NCBI GenBank assembly: GCA_964504285.1
Contig: CAZDDZ010000072.1
Location: 1-14,196, forward strand
Source: Pseudoflavonifractor sp964504285
Lineage (GTDB): Bacteria > Bacillota > Clostridia > Oscillospirales > Oscillospiraceae
Length of the DNA: 14,196 bases
Direction: 5' to 3'
Shown here: positions 7,671-14,196 of the stretch, in pieces
Numbering within the stretch: position 1 is the first letter of the stretch
Layout of the letters: each line of letters starts with the position of its first letter
The notes under the pieces: generated by a model
Told to the model about the DNA's origin: nothing
The model's input: the letters and a program-made list of their open reading frames with translations, nothing else
The model's database searches: none
Made by a program: the position numbers and the translations under genes

Positions 7671-8393
7671 TTACATTCTCCCTAACAGGGAGAGATATGT
7701 GCTTTTTACCTCATGAACCTTACTGCGGCCAATGGGTAGTTCACTTCCGTCTACCAGCGTTACCGTGTTTACGCCGATACGCTGGACGTGGGCGGCATTC
7801 ACCAGGTAGCCCTTGTGAATACGAATAAAGCCGTAATCATGGGTAATGGCATCCAGCTTCTCCATGGTCATTTTGACCTCCGCAGGCTCCGCTTTTCCGT
7901 CCAAATAGACCAGCTGATAATTGCGGCTGCCCTCAATATAGCGAATCTGTCGGCTCTTCAGAGTCAGCAGCCCCGAGCGGGTGGTAAAGTCGATGTGATC
8001 TCCGCCCCGTTCCCCGCCGCAGGTTTTGATGTAAAGCTCTACTACGGCTGAAATATCGTTTAAAAAATTGCTTTTTCGCACAAAGCCCAGGGGCTGAACC
8101 AAAAAAGAATCAAACACCCGGCTCTCTGCCTCAGAGACATAGACCAGAGGTGTGTTATCTCCGCGTTCCCTGAGCTTTTTGCCCACGGCAATACCGTCCA
8201 GACCCGGCATTTCGATGTCCAGCAGGAGGAGCTGAAAGTGCACCTCCTCCGTGGCTCGGAGGAGAGCCTCGCCGGAGCGGAACCGTTCAATTTCCACCTG
8301 ACAGCCCTTTTCCGCAAAGGCGGATTCCGCCGCGCCGGAGATAATCGGAAGCGCTCTGGCATCATCGTCACAAAGCGCGATTTTAATTTTCAT
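7671..8393 (-). CDS. LytTR-family response regulator
   Basis: This 240-residue protein is a transcription factor of the AgrA/LytR class, activated by phosphate from the sensor encoded just upstream. The receiver domain spans about residues 3-120, with acidic pocket residues D9-D11, the phosphate acceptor D59 in LLLLDIEMPGLDG, S87 at the conserved Ser/Thr position and K107 in FVRKS. The LytTR DNA-binding domain spans about 132-236, with the family signatures FIRIHKGYLVN (189-199) and LPIGRSK (219-225). LytTR proteins bind pairs of direct repeats upstream of their targets. The start overlaps the sensor stop by four bases (ATGA), and GGAGGTGA lies seven bases before it inside the sensor gene. 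The targets are not known; the divergent acylation operon and the downstream GH3 pair are the nearest candidates. Confidence 0.95.
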   Translation of the reverse strand: MKIKIALCDDDARALPIISGAAESAFAEKGCQVEIERFRSGEALLRATEEVHFQLLLLDIEMPGLDGIAVGKKLRERGDNTPLVYVSEAESRVFDSFLVQPLGFVRKSNFLNDISAVVELYIKTCGGERGGDHIDFTTRSGLLTLKSRQIRYIEGSRNYQLVYLDGKAEPAEVKMTMEKLDAITHDYGFIRIHKGYLVNAAHVQRIGVNTVTLVDGSELPIGRSKVHEVKSTYLSLLGRM

Positions 8394-9751
8394 TCCGTAA
8401 TCACCTCCGTTTCGACGGACATCATATCCATCATAACCTTAGCCACAAAATAGCCGTTTTCAAGGCTAAACTCCGAGCAGCCGTTGTATTTTTCCGCGAT
8501 TCTGGTGATGATGCGGGTGCCATAGCCATGAAAGCGCTCGTCGGTCTTGGTGGTGCTGAGGGCTGCCCCACGCCGGTGTAGAAACTCCCGGTCGGTGGTG
8601 TTGCGGCACATGATATAGAGGTAATTTCGATGGGGGTATATCTCCAAACGCAGAGCAGAAGCCAGGTTCTTTTCCCGGTGGACACGGGCGCATTCCTCAA
8701 CGGCGTTATCCAGAAGATTTGCCAGAAGGGCACAGAGATCGTCCTCGGCAAAGGGAAGCACCGGCGGCACCACCAGCTGGTGCTCCACCTGAACACCTTC
8801 CTTTTTGGCCTTGCCCAGCTCCATGTTGAGGATGGCGTTTACGGCCCGGTTGCCGCAGTCGATGTAGTTGAGCTGGACAGGGAGATTATCTGTGAGCTGC
8901 CGGAAGTAGGCATCCAGCTCGCTGTATCGCTTTTGGGAGAGCAATATTTGCATATAGGAGTATTGATTTTTCAAATCATGCCGGACGCACCGCAAATCCT
9001 CCAACGTGGCCTCGGTGGCCCGGAACAGCTCCCTTTCCCCCTGTAAGCGCTGGCTTTCTGCCTGGAGGGCAATGATATCGGCCTGTTCGGCGCACATATC
9101 ATGCATGGCCCAAACCGCCGCCAGCGTCATGCCCAGAATACAAATATAGGCCACGGCAAAGCTGACCGTAATGCGGTAATCCGCACCTGCCCAGAACATT
9201 TCCAAAACTGCAAAAAGTAAGACGCTGACGTCGCCAATCAGAATAAGGGACATACCGCTGCGGGGAATAGACTGGTATTCCTGAAAGTTGAAGGCGTGCA
9301 GGTAGAGAGCCAGGGGGATGCTCAGGGCGGTAACGACACAGCGCACTGCACCCTCCATGGCACCCCGGGCGACAAATTCACCTACCAGGAAGCTCATCAT
9401 ACCGCTGATGGAGGAGAGGGCACAGCAGCAGGCCAGCATGGAGCTCCACATCACCAGCTTGGATTTCCAGTAATAGTCGGAACGCAGCCAGAGATAAGCA
9501 ACGCCCACCACTCCGGAAATAAGGATTTTCATTAGGAAAAACAGGCTGGGAAGCAGTATCTGCACAGACAGCTCACAGCCACCCATAACCACAGTCAATA
9601 CGGTGAGATCAACCAACAACCGCCCACAGCTTCGGCGAGTGCGGGGAGGACCGTTACACAGCAGCGCCCATGCAAGCCCCAAGAAAATATGCTGTAAAAA
9701 CCAAGCTGCGTCCAACGTCTCGGCAATACTGATTCCAGCCAGTCCCGGCAT
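8390..9751 (-). CDS. GHKL sensor histidine kinase, AgrC-like
   Basis: This 453-residue protein is a membrane sensor kinase of the GHKL group that pairs with LytTR regulators. About six hydrophobic segments fill residues 15-220 (roughly 18-34, 45-66, 68-90, 99-125, 136-155, 167-190 and 194-216, so six or seven helices). A helical linker rich in Gln and Glu (about 222-250) leads to the phospho-acceptor H258 in VRHDLKNQY. The ATP-binding domain covers about 330-440, with the N box LLANLLDNAVEEC (342-354) and the G-box-like HGYGTRI (408-414). The start at 9751 is preceded by AAAGGGGGTG. No AgrD-like peptide or AgrB-like protease gene is seen near it, so the signal is unknown. Its gene is the first of a two-gene operon and its stop overlaps the regulator start. 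Confidence 0.93.
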   Translation of the reverse strand: MPGLAGISIAETLDAAWFLQHIFLGLAWALLCNGPPRTRRSCGRLLVDLTVLTVVMGGCELSVQILLPSLFFLMKILISGVVGVAYLWLRSDYYWKSKLVMWSSMLACCCALSSISGMMSFLVGEFVARGAMEGAVRCVVTALSIPLALYLHAFNFQEYQSIPRSGMSLILIGDVSVLLFAVLEMFWAGADYRITVSFAVAYICILGMTLAAVWAMHDMCAEQADIIALQAESQRLQGERELFRATEATLEDLRCVRHDLKNQYSYMQILLSQKRYSELDAYFRQLTDNLPVQLNYIDCGNRAVNAILNMELGKAKKEGVQVEHQLVVPPVLPFAEDDLCALLANLLDNAVEECARVHREKNLASALRLEIYPHRNYLYIMCRNTTDREFLHRRGAALSTTKTDERFHGYGTRIITRIAEKYNGCSEFSLENGYFVAKVMMDMMSVETEVITE

Positions 9752-9832
9752 TGTGCCACCCCCTTTATCAGTCGCTGTAACTCAGCGAATTCGAACAGTT
9801 CTTGTGCTGCCGTACGTCTGCCTATTGTGCAT

Positions 9833-9861
9833 ATTGTAAATAGGTGAATGCTGTTTGTCAA
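9833..9861 (-). promoter_or_regulatory. Promoter of the kinase-regulator operon
   Basis: On the minus strand TTGACA (9856-9861) is a perfect -35 box, and TACAAT (9833-9838) matches the -10 box at five of six positions. The spacer is the ideal 17 bases. RNA would start near 9826, giving a leader of about 75 bases before the kinase start. This is the strongest promoter-like sequence in the window. Confidence 0.75.
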
Positions 9862-9883
9862 GGATAGACGTCGTTTGTACCAT
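9855..9883 (+). promoter_or_regulatory. Candidate promoter of the acylation operon
   Basis: On the plus strand TTGTCA (9855-9860) and TACCAT (9878-9883) are 17 bases apart and give a leader of about 60 bases before the ligase start. The -35 box is the same DNA as the -35 box of the divergent kinase promoter. An alternative is an extended -10, TGGTACACT at 9909-9917, with a weak TTGCGG at 9888-9893, which would give a leader of about 25 bases. I cannot choose between them from sequence. Confidence 0.4.
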
Positions 9884-9915
9884 GTCCTTGCGGGGTGTTT
9901 CGGAGGGGTGGTACA
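9876..9915. repeat. Inverted repeat TGTACCA-N26-TGGTACA
   Basis: TGTACCA (9876-9882) and TGGTACA (9909-9915) are perfect inverted copies with 26 bases between them. One copy overlaps the -10 box of the first plus-strand promoter candidate, and the other lies within the extended -10 of the alternative. This placement suits an operator. LytTR proteins normally use direct repeats, so this may belong to another regulator or be chance. Confidence 0.35.
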
Positions 9916-9948
9916 CTTTTTTTACGATAACAGTCGGGAGGTAATACC

Positions 9949-11424
9949 ATGTTGTTTTATGAGGATACGCTCTGTGCCTTTCTGCAGGAACTGGCAGAGA
10001 GGGAGCCTTTAAAGCCCATGCTGGGAAGCGAGTCAGGGTGGCTGACTGCGCAGCAGATTTTGGAACGAGTGGAATCCGGCTCCAGGCAGCTTTATAAAGT
10101 CGGTATTCGCGCCGGGGACTATCTGTGCCTCCCTGCCCAGCGGACGGTAAACACCTGTGTCATACTGCTTTGTCTGCAACGTCTGGGGGCAGTGGCGGTG
10201 CTCACCGATCCAAGAGGAGATACCGCCGCACAGCTAAAGAGCTGCGAGGCGGACATACCCATTAAATACTGCCTGACCATGAACCAAGATGTCTCACGGC
10301 CTGTTGTGACCTTGGCCTCAGCCGCCACGGGAAAAGAGCTCTGCCTCTCCATGCGCAAAAAGACCGCCGAGGCAGAGGTGCCCGCCTTTACTGACGCCAA
10401 GGCACCCGGCTTTGTCATTTTTACCTCCGGCTCCACCGGTGCGAAAAAGGCGGTGATGGTCAGCCAGTACAATTTGGTGAACGACCTGCTGGACACCCGG
10501 GAATTGGGATACTACACCCAAGATGACATAGCCCTTGGTGCATTGCCGCTGGACCACATCTTCGGACTGGTGCTGCTGGCGGGAACCCTAGTGCTGGGGT
10601 ATAGTCTTTATTTCCCCAAAAGCACCGACATTCCGTACATTTTGGAGACCATCAGTGCCCAGGGCATTACCCGGATGAACGGTGTGCCCTCCCTGTATTT
10701 GGCCATGGCCGCCGAAAAAGAGAACTATAACCTGGGCTCCCTACGGGCCGGATTTATTGCGGGGGGGCCTTGCACCCCCAGCCAATTTAGGTACATAGAG
10801 GAAGCACTGGGGATGACCCTTATCCCGGCCTACGGCATGAGCGAGTGCGTGGGTATTACCTGTGCCGGCTACCGGGAGCCCCAAGATGTGCGCGCCTGCG
10901 GCGTAGGAAGGTTTTATCCCCGAAACACCTGGGCCATTTTACTGGAGGACGGCACCGAGGCCGCCGTCGGTCAGGAGGGCGAGGTCTGCGTGGACGGACC
11001 CACCCGAATGGTGGGCTACTTTGGAGACAATTCCCCCCGGGAGGCCCTGCTCCACACCGGCGACCTGGGCTATGTGGACGCGGATGGCACCCTTCACATC
11101 AGCGGGAGGAAAAAAGACATCATCATCCGCAACGGCTACAATATCTCACCGCTGGTCATTGAGAACGCGCTCCTCTCCATCCCCGGTGTCTCGGCCGCCG
11201 CCGTGGTCGGCCTGCCCCATCCGTCCGAGGGAGAGTGCCCCGCCGCCATGGTGGTCTGCCGGGCCGAGGTGTATCAGACGCTTTCCCAGGCACTGGGGAG
11301 CCGGGTGCAGAAAAACCTCATCCCCGCCCTGTTCCGGCGGGTGGAGGCCCTTCCGCTGACCGGCTCGGGCAAGACGGACAAACAGCGGATTGGGGAGATG
11401 CTTCTGCAATGTCTGGACCAGTAA
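9949..11424 (+). CDS. Acyl-adenylate ligase (AMP-binding enzyme)
   Basis: This 491-residue protein belongs to the ANL adenylate-forming superfamily, which activates a carboxylic acid with ATP and passes it to CoA or a carrier protein. The core motifs are intact: A3 FTSGSTGAKK (158-167), A5 AYGMSE (294-299), A7 HTGDLGY (369-375), A8 GRKKDIIIRNGYN (386-398) and the A10 lysine K475 in LTGSGKTD. The A8 region resembles acyl-CoA synthetases more than D-alanine ligase DltA, so a fatty or short organic acid is more likely than D-alanine. The substrate cannot be named. The start has GGGAGGT six bases upstream and a divergent promoter region behind it. It is the first gene of a translationally coupled run: the next small gene overlaps its last 16 bases. 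In such neighbourhoods (ligase plus MBOAT) the enzyme usually supplies acyl groups for export. Confidence 0.9.
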   Translation: MLFYEDTLCAFLQELAEREPLKPMLGSESGWLTAQQILERVESGSRQLYKVGIRAGDYLCLPAQRTVNTCVILLCLQRLGAVAVLTDPRGDTAAQLKSCEADIPIKYCLTMNQDVSRPVVTLASAATGKELCLSMRKKTAEAEVPAFTDAKAPGFVIFTSGSTGAKKAVMVSQYNLVNDLLDTRELGYYTQDDIALGALPLDHIFGLVLLAGTLVLGYSLYFPKSTDIPYILETISAQGITRMNGVPSLYLAMAAEKENYNLGSLRAGFIAGGPCTPSQFRYIEEALGMTLIPAYGMSECVGITCAGYREPQDVRACGVGRFYPRNTWAILLEDGTEAAVGQEGEVCVDGPTRMVGYFGDNSPREALLHTGDLGYVDADGTLHISGRKKDIIIRNGYNISPLVIENALLSIPGVSAAAVVGLPHPSEGECPAAMVVCRAEVYQTLSQALGSRVQKNLIPALFRRVEALPLTGSGKTDKQRIGEMLLQCLDQ

Positions 11425-11642
11425 TTTTGGGTATTCCGCCAGCCCTGGTCCTATACGCCGCAGCCCTTTTTCTGGTGCTTTTTGACCGGCGGTACCGGGC
11501 AACGGGGGGGTGGTTCACCATTTTGGCCGCGGTGCTGGTGCTGGGGGCCACGGCGTACAGCCTGCTGCATGGCGCACCGACGGCAGAGGCGGCGATTGTG
11601 CTGCTGACGTTCGCCCTGCTGGGGCTGGAGGCGAGGACATGA
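11409..11642 (+). CDS. Small membrane protein, 77 aa, in acylation operon
   Basis: The ATG at 11409 opens a 77-residue frame that starts inside the ligase gene (16-base overlap) and ends with TGA overlapping the ATG of the MBOAT gene (ATGA, 11639-11642). GGGGAGA (11392-11398) stands ten bases upstream. The product is strongly hydrophobic, with likely helices at about 5-23, 31-50 and 55-73, and one charged patch FDRRYR near 23-28. I do not recognise a family. Its size and place recall DltX, the small membrane partner of the Dlt system, and suggest a partner of the MBOAT protein. That is inference from position, as no sequence match to DltX is visible. It is not an acyl carrier protein, since it has no DSL phosphopantetheine motif and is a membrane protein. 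Confidence 0.75.
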   Translation: MSGPVILGIPPALVLYAAALFLVLFDRRYRATGGWFTILAAVLVLGATAYSLLHGAPTAEAAIVLLTFALLGLEART

Positions 11643-13105
11643 ACTTTAATTCCGGGGCGTTTTTGCTGTTTCTGCCCATAACCACAATGGTCTATTGGTT
11701 TCTTCCGGCCCGCTTTCGGTGGGGATGGCTGCTCTCCGCGTCGTATTTCTTCTACATGTATTGGAATCCCCGACTGGTGGTTCTCCTTCTGCTCACCACC
11801 CTGGTCTCCTACGGCTCCGCCCTGGCCATGGAGCGCTGGCCCCGTTTGCGGCGGGCACTGCTTGTCCTCACGCTGGTGGTGTGCTTGGGTACCCTCTTCT
11901 ACTTCAAGTACGCAGATTTTCTGCTTCAAAGTGTGCTGGACGTGGTCAACGGTGCCACCGGCGGCAGCTGGAGCTTTACCATCGACGTGCTGCTGCCGGT
12001 CGGCATTTCCTTTTATACCTTTCAAACCCTCTCCTATGTCATTGACGTCTACCGGGGGGATTTCCCCGCGGAGCGGCACTTGGGCTATTACGCCCTGTTC
12101 GTGGTGTTCTTTCCTCAGTTGGTGGCCGGCCCCATTGAAAATCCCCGGGATTTGCTGCCCCAGCTGCGCCGGGAGGGATGCTGGGATTGGGAAAACCTCC
12201 GTGCCGGGGGCAGGCTCCTCCTGTGCGGTTTTTTCCGCAAATGCGTCGTGGCGGATACCTGCGGTATTTTCGTAAACCGCGTGTTCGCAAACGCCCAGAC
12301 TGCCAACGGCTTCGCCATCCTCTGCGCGGGAGCACTCTTCTGTCTGCAGATGTACAACGACTTTGCCGGATACTCGGAGATTGCCGCCGGCTCGGCTCGG
12401 CTGATGGGCATTCGCCTCACACGGAATTTTGACCGTCCCTACCTGTCCCAGAGCTATTCGGAGTTCTTCCACCGCTGGCACATCAGCCTGAACCGATGGT
12501 TTACCCAGTACGTCTATATCCCGCTGGGGGGCAGCCGCAAAGGACTGGCCAGGAAGCTGCTGAATACGGTGGTGGTATTTAGCCTGTGCGGGATGTGGCA
12601 CGGCGCGCGGTGGACGTACCTCCTGTGGGGGCTGTACGCCGCGTTCTGGGTCTGTTTGGAGAGCCTTCTGGCACGCCCTGCCCAAAAACTTGTCAAGCGG
12701 TGGGGCATTGACCTTGATGACCCGTTTGTCAAGCTCGTCCGCCGGGCAGTAACATTCACTGTATTTATCCCGGCTGCCCTGCTCTTTCGGGCGGACAGCG
12801 TGGGGCAGGCGGGTATGCTCTTAAGCCGCCTTCTCACCGGCTGGGGGTTTGGCGGCGGACAGCTGGAGGCCTGCTTTTCTCTGCTGGAGATACAGGGATT
12901 GGAGCTAATCTTCCTCGCCCTCTGCATTGTGGTTATGAGTAAAATCAGCGCGTGGGGACAGTACGACCTGTCCCCCGCGTCCACGACCGATACCGCCGCC
13001 CGCCGGGTGACCACGGCGGTTTACTTGGTGACGGCGGTAGCGCTGTGCTGGCTATCCCTGCTGGCGACCCAGGATGCCGCAGGCTTTGCCTATTTTCAAT
13101 TTTAA
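11639..13105 (+). CDS. MBOAT O-acyltransferase, AlgI/DltB type
   Basis: This 488-residue multi-spanning membrane protein belongs to the MBOAT family, whose members move an acyl group from a cytoplasmic donor to an acceptor at the outer face of the membrane. Family motifs are complete: LPVGISFYTFQTLSYVIDVY (119-138), FFPQLVAGPI (157-166), MYNDFAGYSEIAAG (238-251), FFHRWHISLNRW (276-287) and the catalytic His321 in CGMWHGARW. I start at 11639 rather than at the in-frame ATG at 11510. The upstream 43 residues are hydrophilic and lie in the small gene's reading region, MNFNSGAFLLFLP is the usual AlgI-type N terminus, and GGAGG precedes it by seven bases. The start overlaps the stop of the 77-residue gene, implying coupled translation. 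The acceptor glycan is unknown. Confidence 0.93.
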   Translation: MNFNSGAFLLFLPITTMVYWFLPARFRWGWLLSASYFFYMYWNPRLVVLLLLTTLVSYGSALAMERWPRLRRALLVLTLVVCLGTLFYFKYADFLLQSVLDVVNGATGGSWSFTIDVLLPVGISFYTFQTLSYVIDVYRGDFPAERHLGYYALFVVFFPQLVAGPIENPRDLLPQLRREGCWDWENLRAGGRLLLCGFFRKCVVADTCGIFVNRVFANAQTANGFAILCAGALFCLQMYNDFAGYSEIAAGSARLMGIRLTRNFDRPYLSQSYSEFFHRWHISLNRWFTQYVYIPLGGSRKGLARKLLNTVVVFSLCGMWHGARWTYLLWGLYAAFWVCLESLLARPAQKLVKRWGIDLDDPFVKLVRRAVTFTVFIPAALLFRADSVGQAGMLLSRLLTGWGFGGGQLEACFSLLEIQGLELIFLALCIVVMSKISAWGQYDLSPASTTDTAARRVTTAVYLVTAVALCWLSLLATQDAAGFAYFQF

Positions 13106-13119
13106 AAAGGAGGCCCGCT

Positions 13120-14196
13120 ATGCGGTGGAAGGCTGTTTTCATTCTCGCGCTGCTCTGTGTACTGCTGGCGGGATGCGAGGGGTATACGCCTCAGACTGAT
13201 GTTTTAGTCTATATCCAGCCATCGGAGGACATCGTGGTGGAGAATAACGGTCTCCGGGTGTCCCCGGGAGAGGACGCTGTGTTTTACCTGAAGCTGGCCA
13301 AGGGCTGCTCGGTGTCCGGGGCAGACTATGGCGGCACTTATCATGCTGTGCGTGCGGGCGGGAAGGTAGCGCTGACACTGGAGGGGGTCAGTTATCCCAC
13401 CCGGGTGCGGCTGCAGGTGACCAGACGGTACGCCGTTGTCACATACGAGCCCAACGGCGGTACGGGGGAGACGTGTACAATCTCCTATGACCTCACCAAC
13501 CACGCCCGGCCCAACACAGACAACGGCAAAGAGCTGTTTTCTCGGCAGGGTTATACGCTGACAGGCTGGAACACGGCGGCGGACGGCTCCGGGGAAACCA
13601 TCGGCCTGGGCAGCAGAGTCACACCCGCAGCCGGTGGAACCGTCCTTTACGCCCAGTGGGAAAAGTGGACGGACGAATCGTCGTTTATCTGGAAGGCCGG
13701 GGAGGGCGGCGCGGTCATTAACGGCTACCAAGGGTCAAACACAACTTTAGTCATCCCGGCGCGTATGGACGGCCAGCCCGTGGTGGGAATTGGGTCAGGC
13801 GCTTTTGAAGGGTGTACCGCCCAGCGGATTATCTTTCCAAACTCGCTGAAATGGGTCGCGGACGGTGCTTTTCGGGGGTGCAGTGCCGGCACGCTGCTTC
13901 TCTTTGACAACATTGAGCGCATCGGTGACGCCGCGTTTCCAGACGGCAGCCTGAAGCGGCTCTATATCAATGCCTACGAGCCACCCTACGGCTATAGCTA
14001 CCGAAAGGAGAGCTGCTATGCGGACAAGGTGGACATGCTCATTCTCTCCCAGGGGGAAAAGCGACTGGTCTGCTATGGGGGGTGCGCCATGTGGTACAAT
14101 CTGGACGGTGCCCAGATGGCAAGGGCATTCCCGGACCACAAGGTAATCAACATGGGGCTTAACGGGACGGTAAGCTCTGCCGTCCAAATGCAAATT
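13120..14196 (+). CDS. Lipoprotein: repeat, LRR and SGNH-like domain (partial)
   Basis: The frame is open from the ATG at 13120 to the window end (359 codons, no stop seen). AGGAGG lies six bases upstream, and it starts 14 bases after the MBOAT stop. MRWKAVFILALLCVLLAGCEG is a lipoprotein signal with lipobox LAGC and Cys19. Residues about 25-102 form a beta-rich region I do not recognise. Residues about 105-180 match the Listeria-Bacteroides (Flg_new/InlB B) repeat, from VVTYEPNGGTG to LYAQW. Residues about 205-290 look like BspA-type leucine-rich repeats (IGSGAFEGCTAQRIIFP, then VADGAFRGC). From about 314 a new domain begins with KRLVCYGGCAMWYNLDG and KVINMGLNG, which fits block I and the next strand of SGNH hydrolase or DltD/AlgJ-like acyltransferases. 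In that motif the usual Ser is Cys322. Its role would be the last acyl-transfer step or de-acylation at the cell surface. The rest of the catalytic domain is beyond the window. Confidence 0.8.
   Translation, partial: MRWKAVFILALLCVLLAGCEGYTPQTDVLVYIQPSEDIVVENNGLRVSPGEDAVFYLKLAKGCSVSGADYGGTYHAVRAGGKVALTLEGVSYPTRVRLQVTRRYAVVTYEPNGGTGETCTISYDLTNHARPNTDNGKELFSRQGYTLTGWNTAADGSGETIGLGSRVTPAAGGTVLYAQWEKWTDESSFIWKAGEGGAVINGYQGSNTTLVIPARMDGQPVVGIGSGAFEGCTAQRIIFPNSLKWVADGAFRGCSAGTLLLFDNIERIGDAAFPDGSLKRLYINAYEPPYGYSYRKESCYADKVDMLILSQGEKRLVCYGGCAMWYNLDGAQMARAFPDHKVINMGLNGTVSSAVQMQI

Noticed and set aside
9791..9805. AACAGTTCTTG resembling half of an AgrA/LytTR site
   Set aside because: I could not find a second copy at the expected distance of about 21 bases, so a single half-site is not enough to call a binding site.
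11510..11638. N-terminal extension of the MBOAT protein to the ATG at 11510
   Set aside because: The 43 extra residues are hydrophilic and Gly-rich, and the region codes for the small membrane protein in another frame. The internal start at 11639 has a better ribosome site and the family's typical beginning.
11318..12685. 455-residue minus-strand frame across the ligase, small gene and MBOAT
   Set aside because: It is antisense to three well-supported genes and has a Pro/Gln/Gly-rich composition without domains.
13204..13731. 175-residue minus-strand frame
   Set aside because: It is antisense to the SGNH-like lipoprotein, whose signal peptide, repeats and ribosome site are clear.

Overview
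The window is a GC-rich, tightly packed stretch of a low-complexity-free bacterial chromosome that looks like a gut-type Clostridia (Firmicutes), most plausibly the Oscillospiraceae/Ruminococcaceae side. This placement is inference from an Obg of the Firmicutes length and C-terminal layout, an AgrC/AgrA-like GHKL/LytTR pair, membrane-anchored GH3 enzymes with permuted domains, good AGGAG-type ribosome sites and dense ATGA overlaps. No rRNA, tRNA, CRISPR array, insertion sequence or phage gene is visible.

Layout. (1) 1-1361, plus strand: a short leader with two mutually exclusive hairpins, then the housekeeping ribosome-assembly GTPase obg, ended by an intrinsic terminator near 1530. (2) 1362-1771: a non-coding convergent junction holding two strong hairpin terminators. 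(3) 1772-7534, minus strand: a probable two-gene transcript of family 3 glycoside hydrolases. The first gene (start 7427) encodes a secreted lipoprotein with the usual GH3 domain order. The second (start 4843) encodes a large membrane-anchored enzyme in which the two GH3 domains are swapped. A perfect 15-bp hairpin without a downstream T tract sits between them. (4) 7600-9861, minus strand: a two-component system, a six-TM GHKL sensor kinase followed by a LytTR response regulator with a 4-base overlap, bounded by a near-consensus promoter and a very long terminator stem. (5) 9855-14196, plus strand, divergent from the kinase: an operon of an acyl-adenylate ligase, a 77-residue small membrane protein, an MBOAT O-acyltransferase of the AlgI/DltB type, and the start of a lipoprotein that joins a Listeria-Bacteroides-type repeat, BspA-type leucine-rich repeats and an SGNH-like domain. 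The last gene runs off the end of the window.

How they may work together. Region 5 has the parts of an extracytoplasmic acylation machine of the Dlt/Alg kind: cytoplasmic activation of a carboxylic acid, transfer through the membrane by the MBOAT protein, and final placement on a surface polymer by the SGNH lipoprotein. No acyl carrier protein is seen inside the window. The two GH3 enzymes would trim exogenous or surface beta-glycosides outside the cell. The LytTR system lies between the two modules, shares its promoter region with the acylation operon, and is the natural candidate to regulate one or both; this last point is inference from position only.
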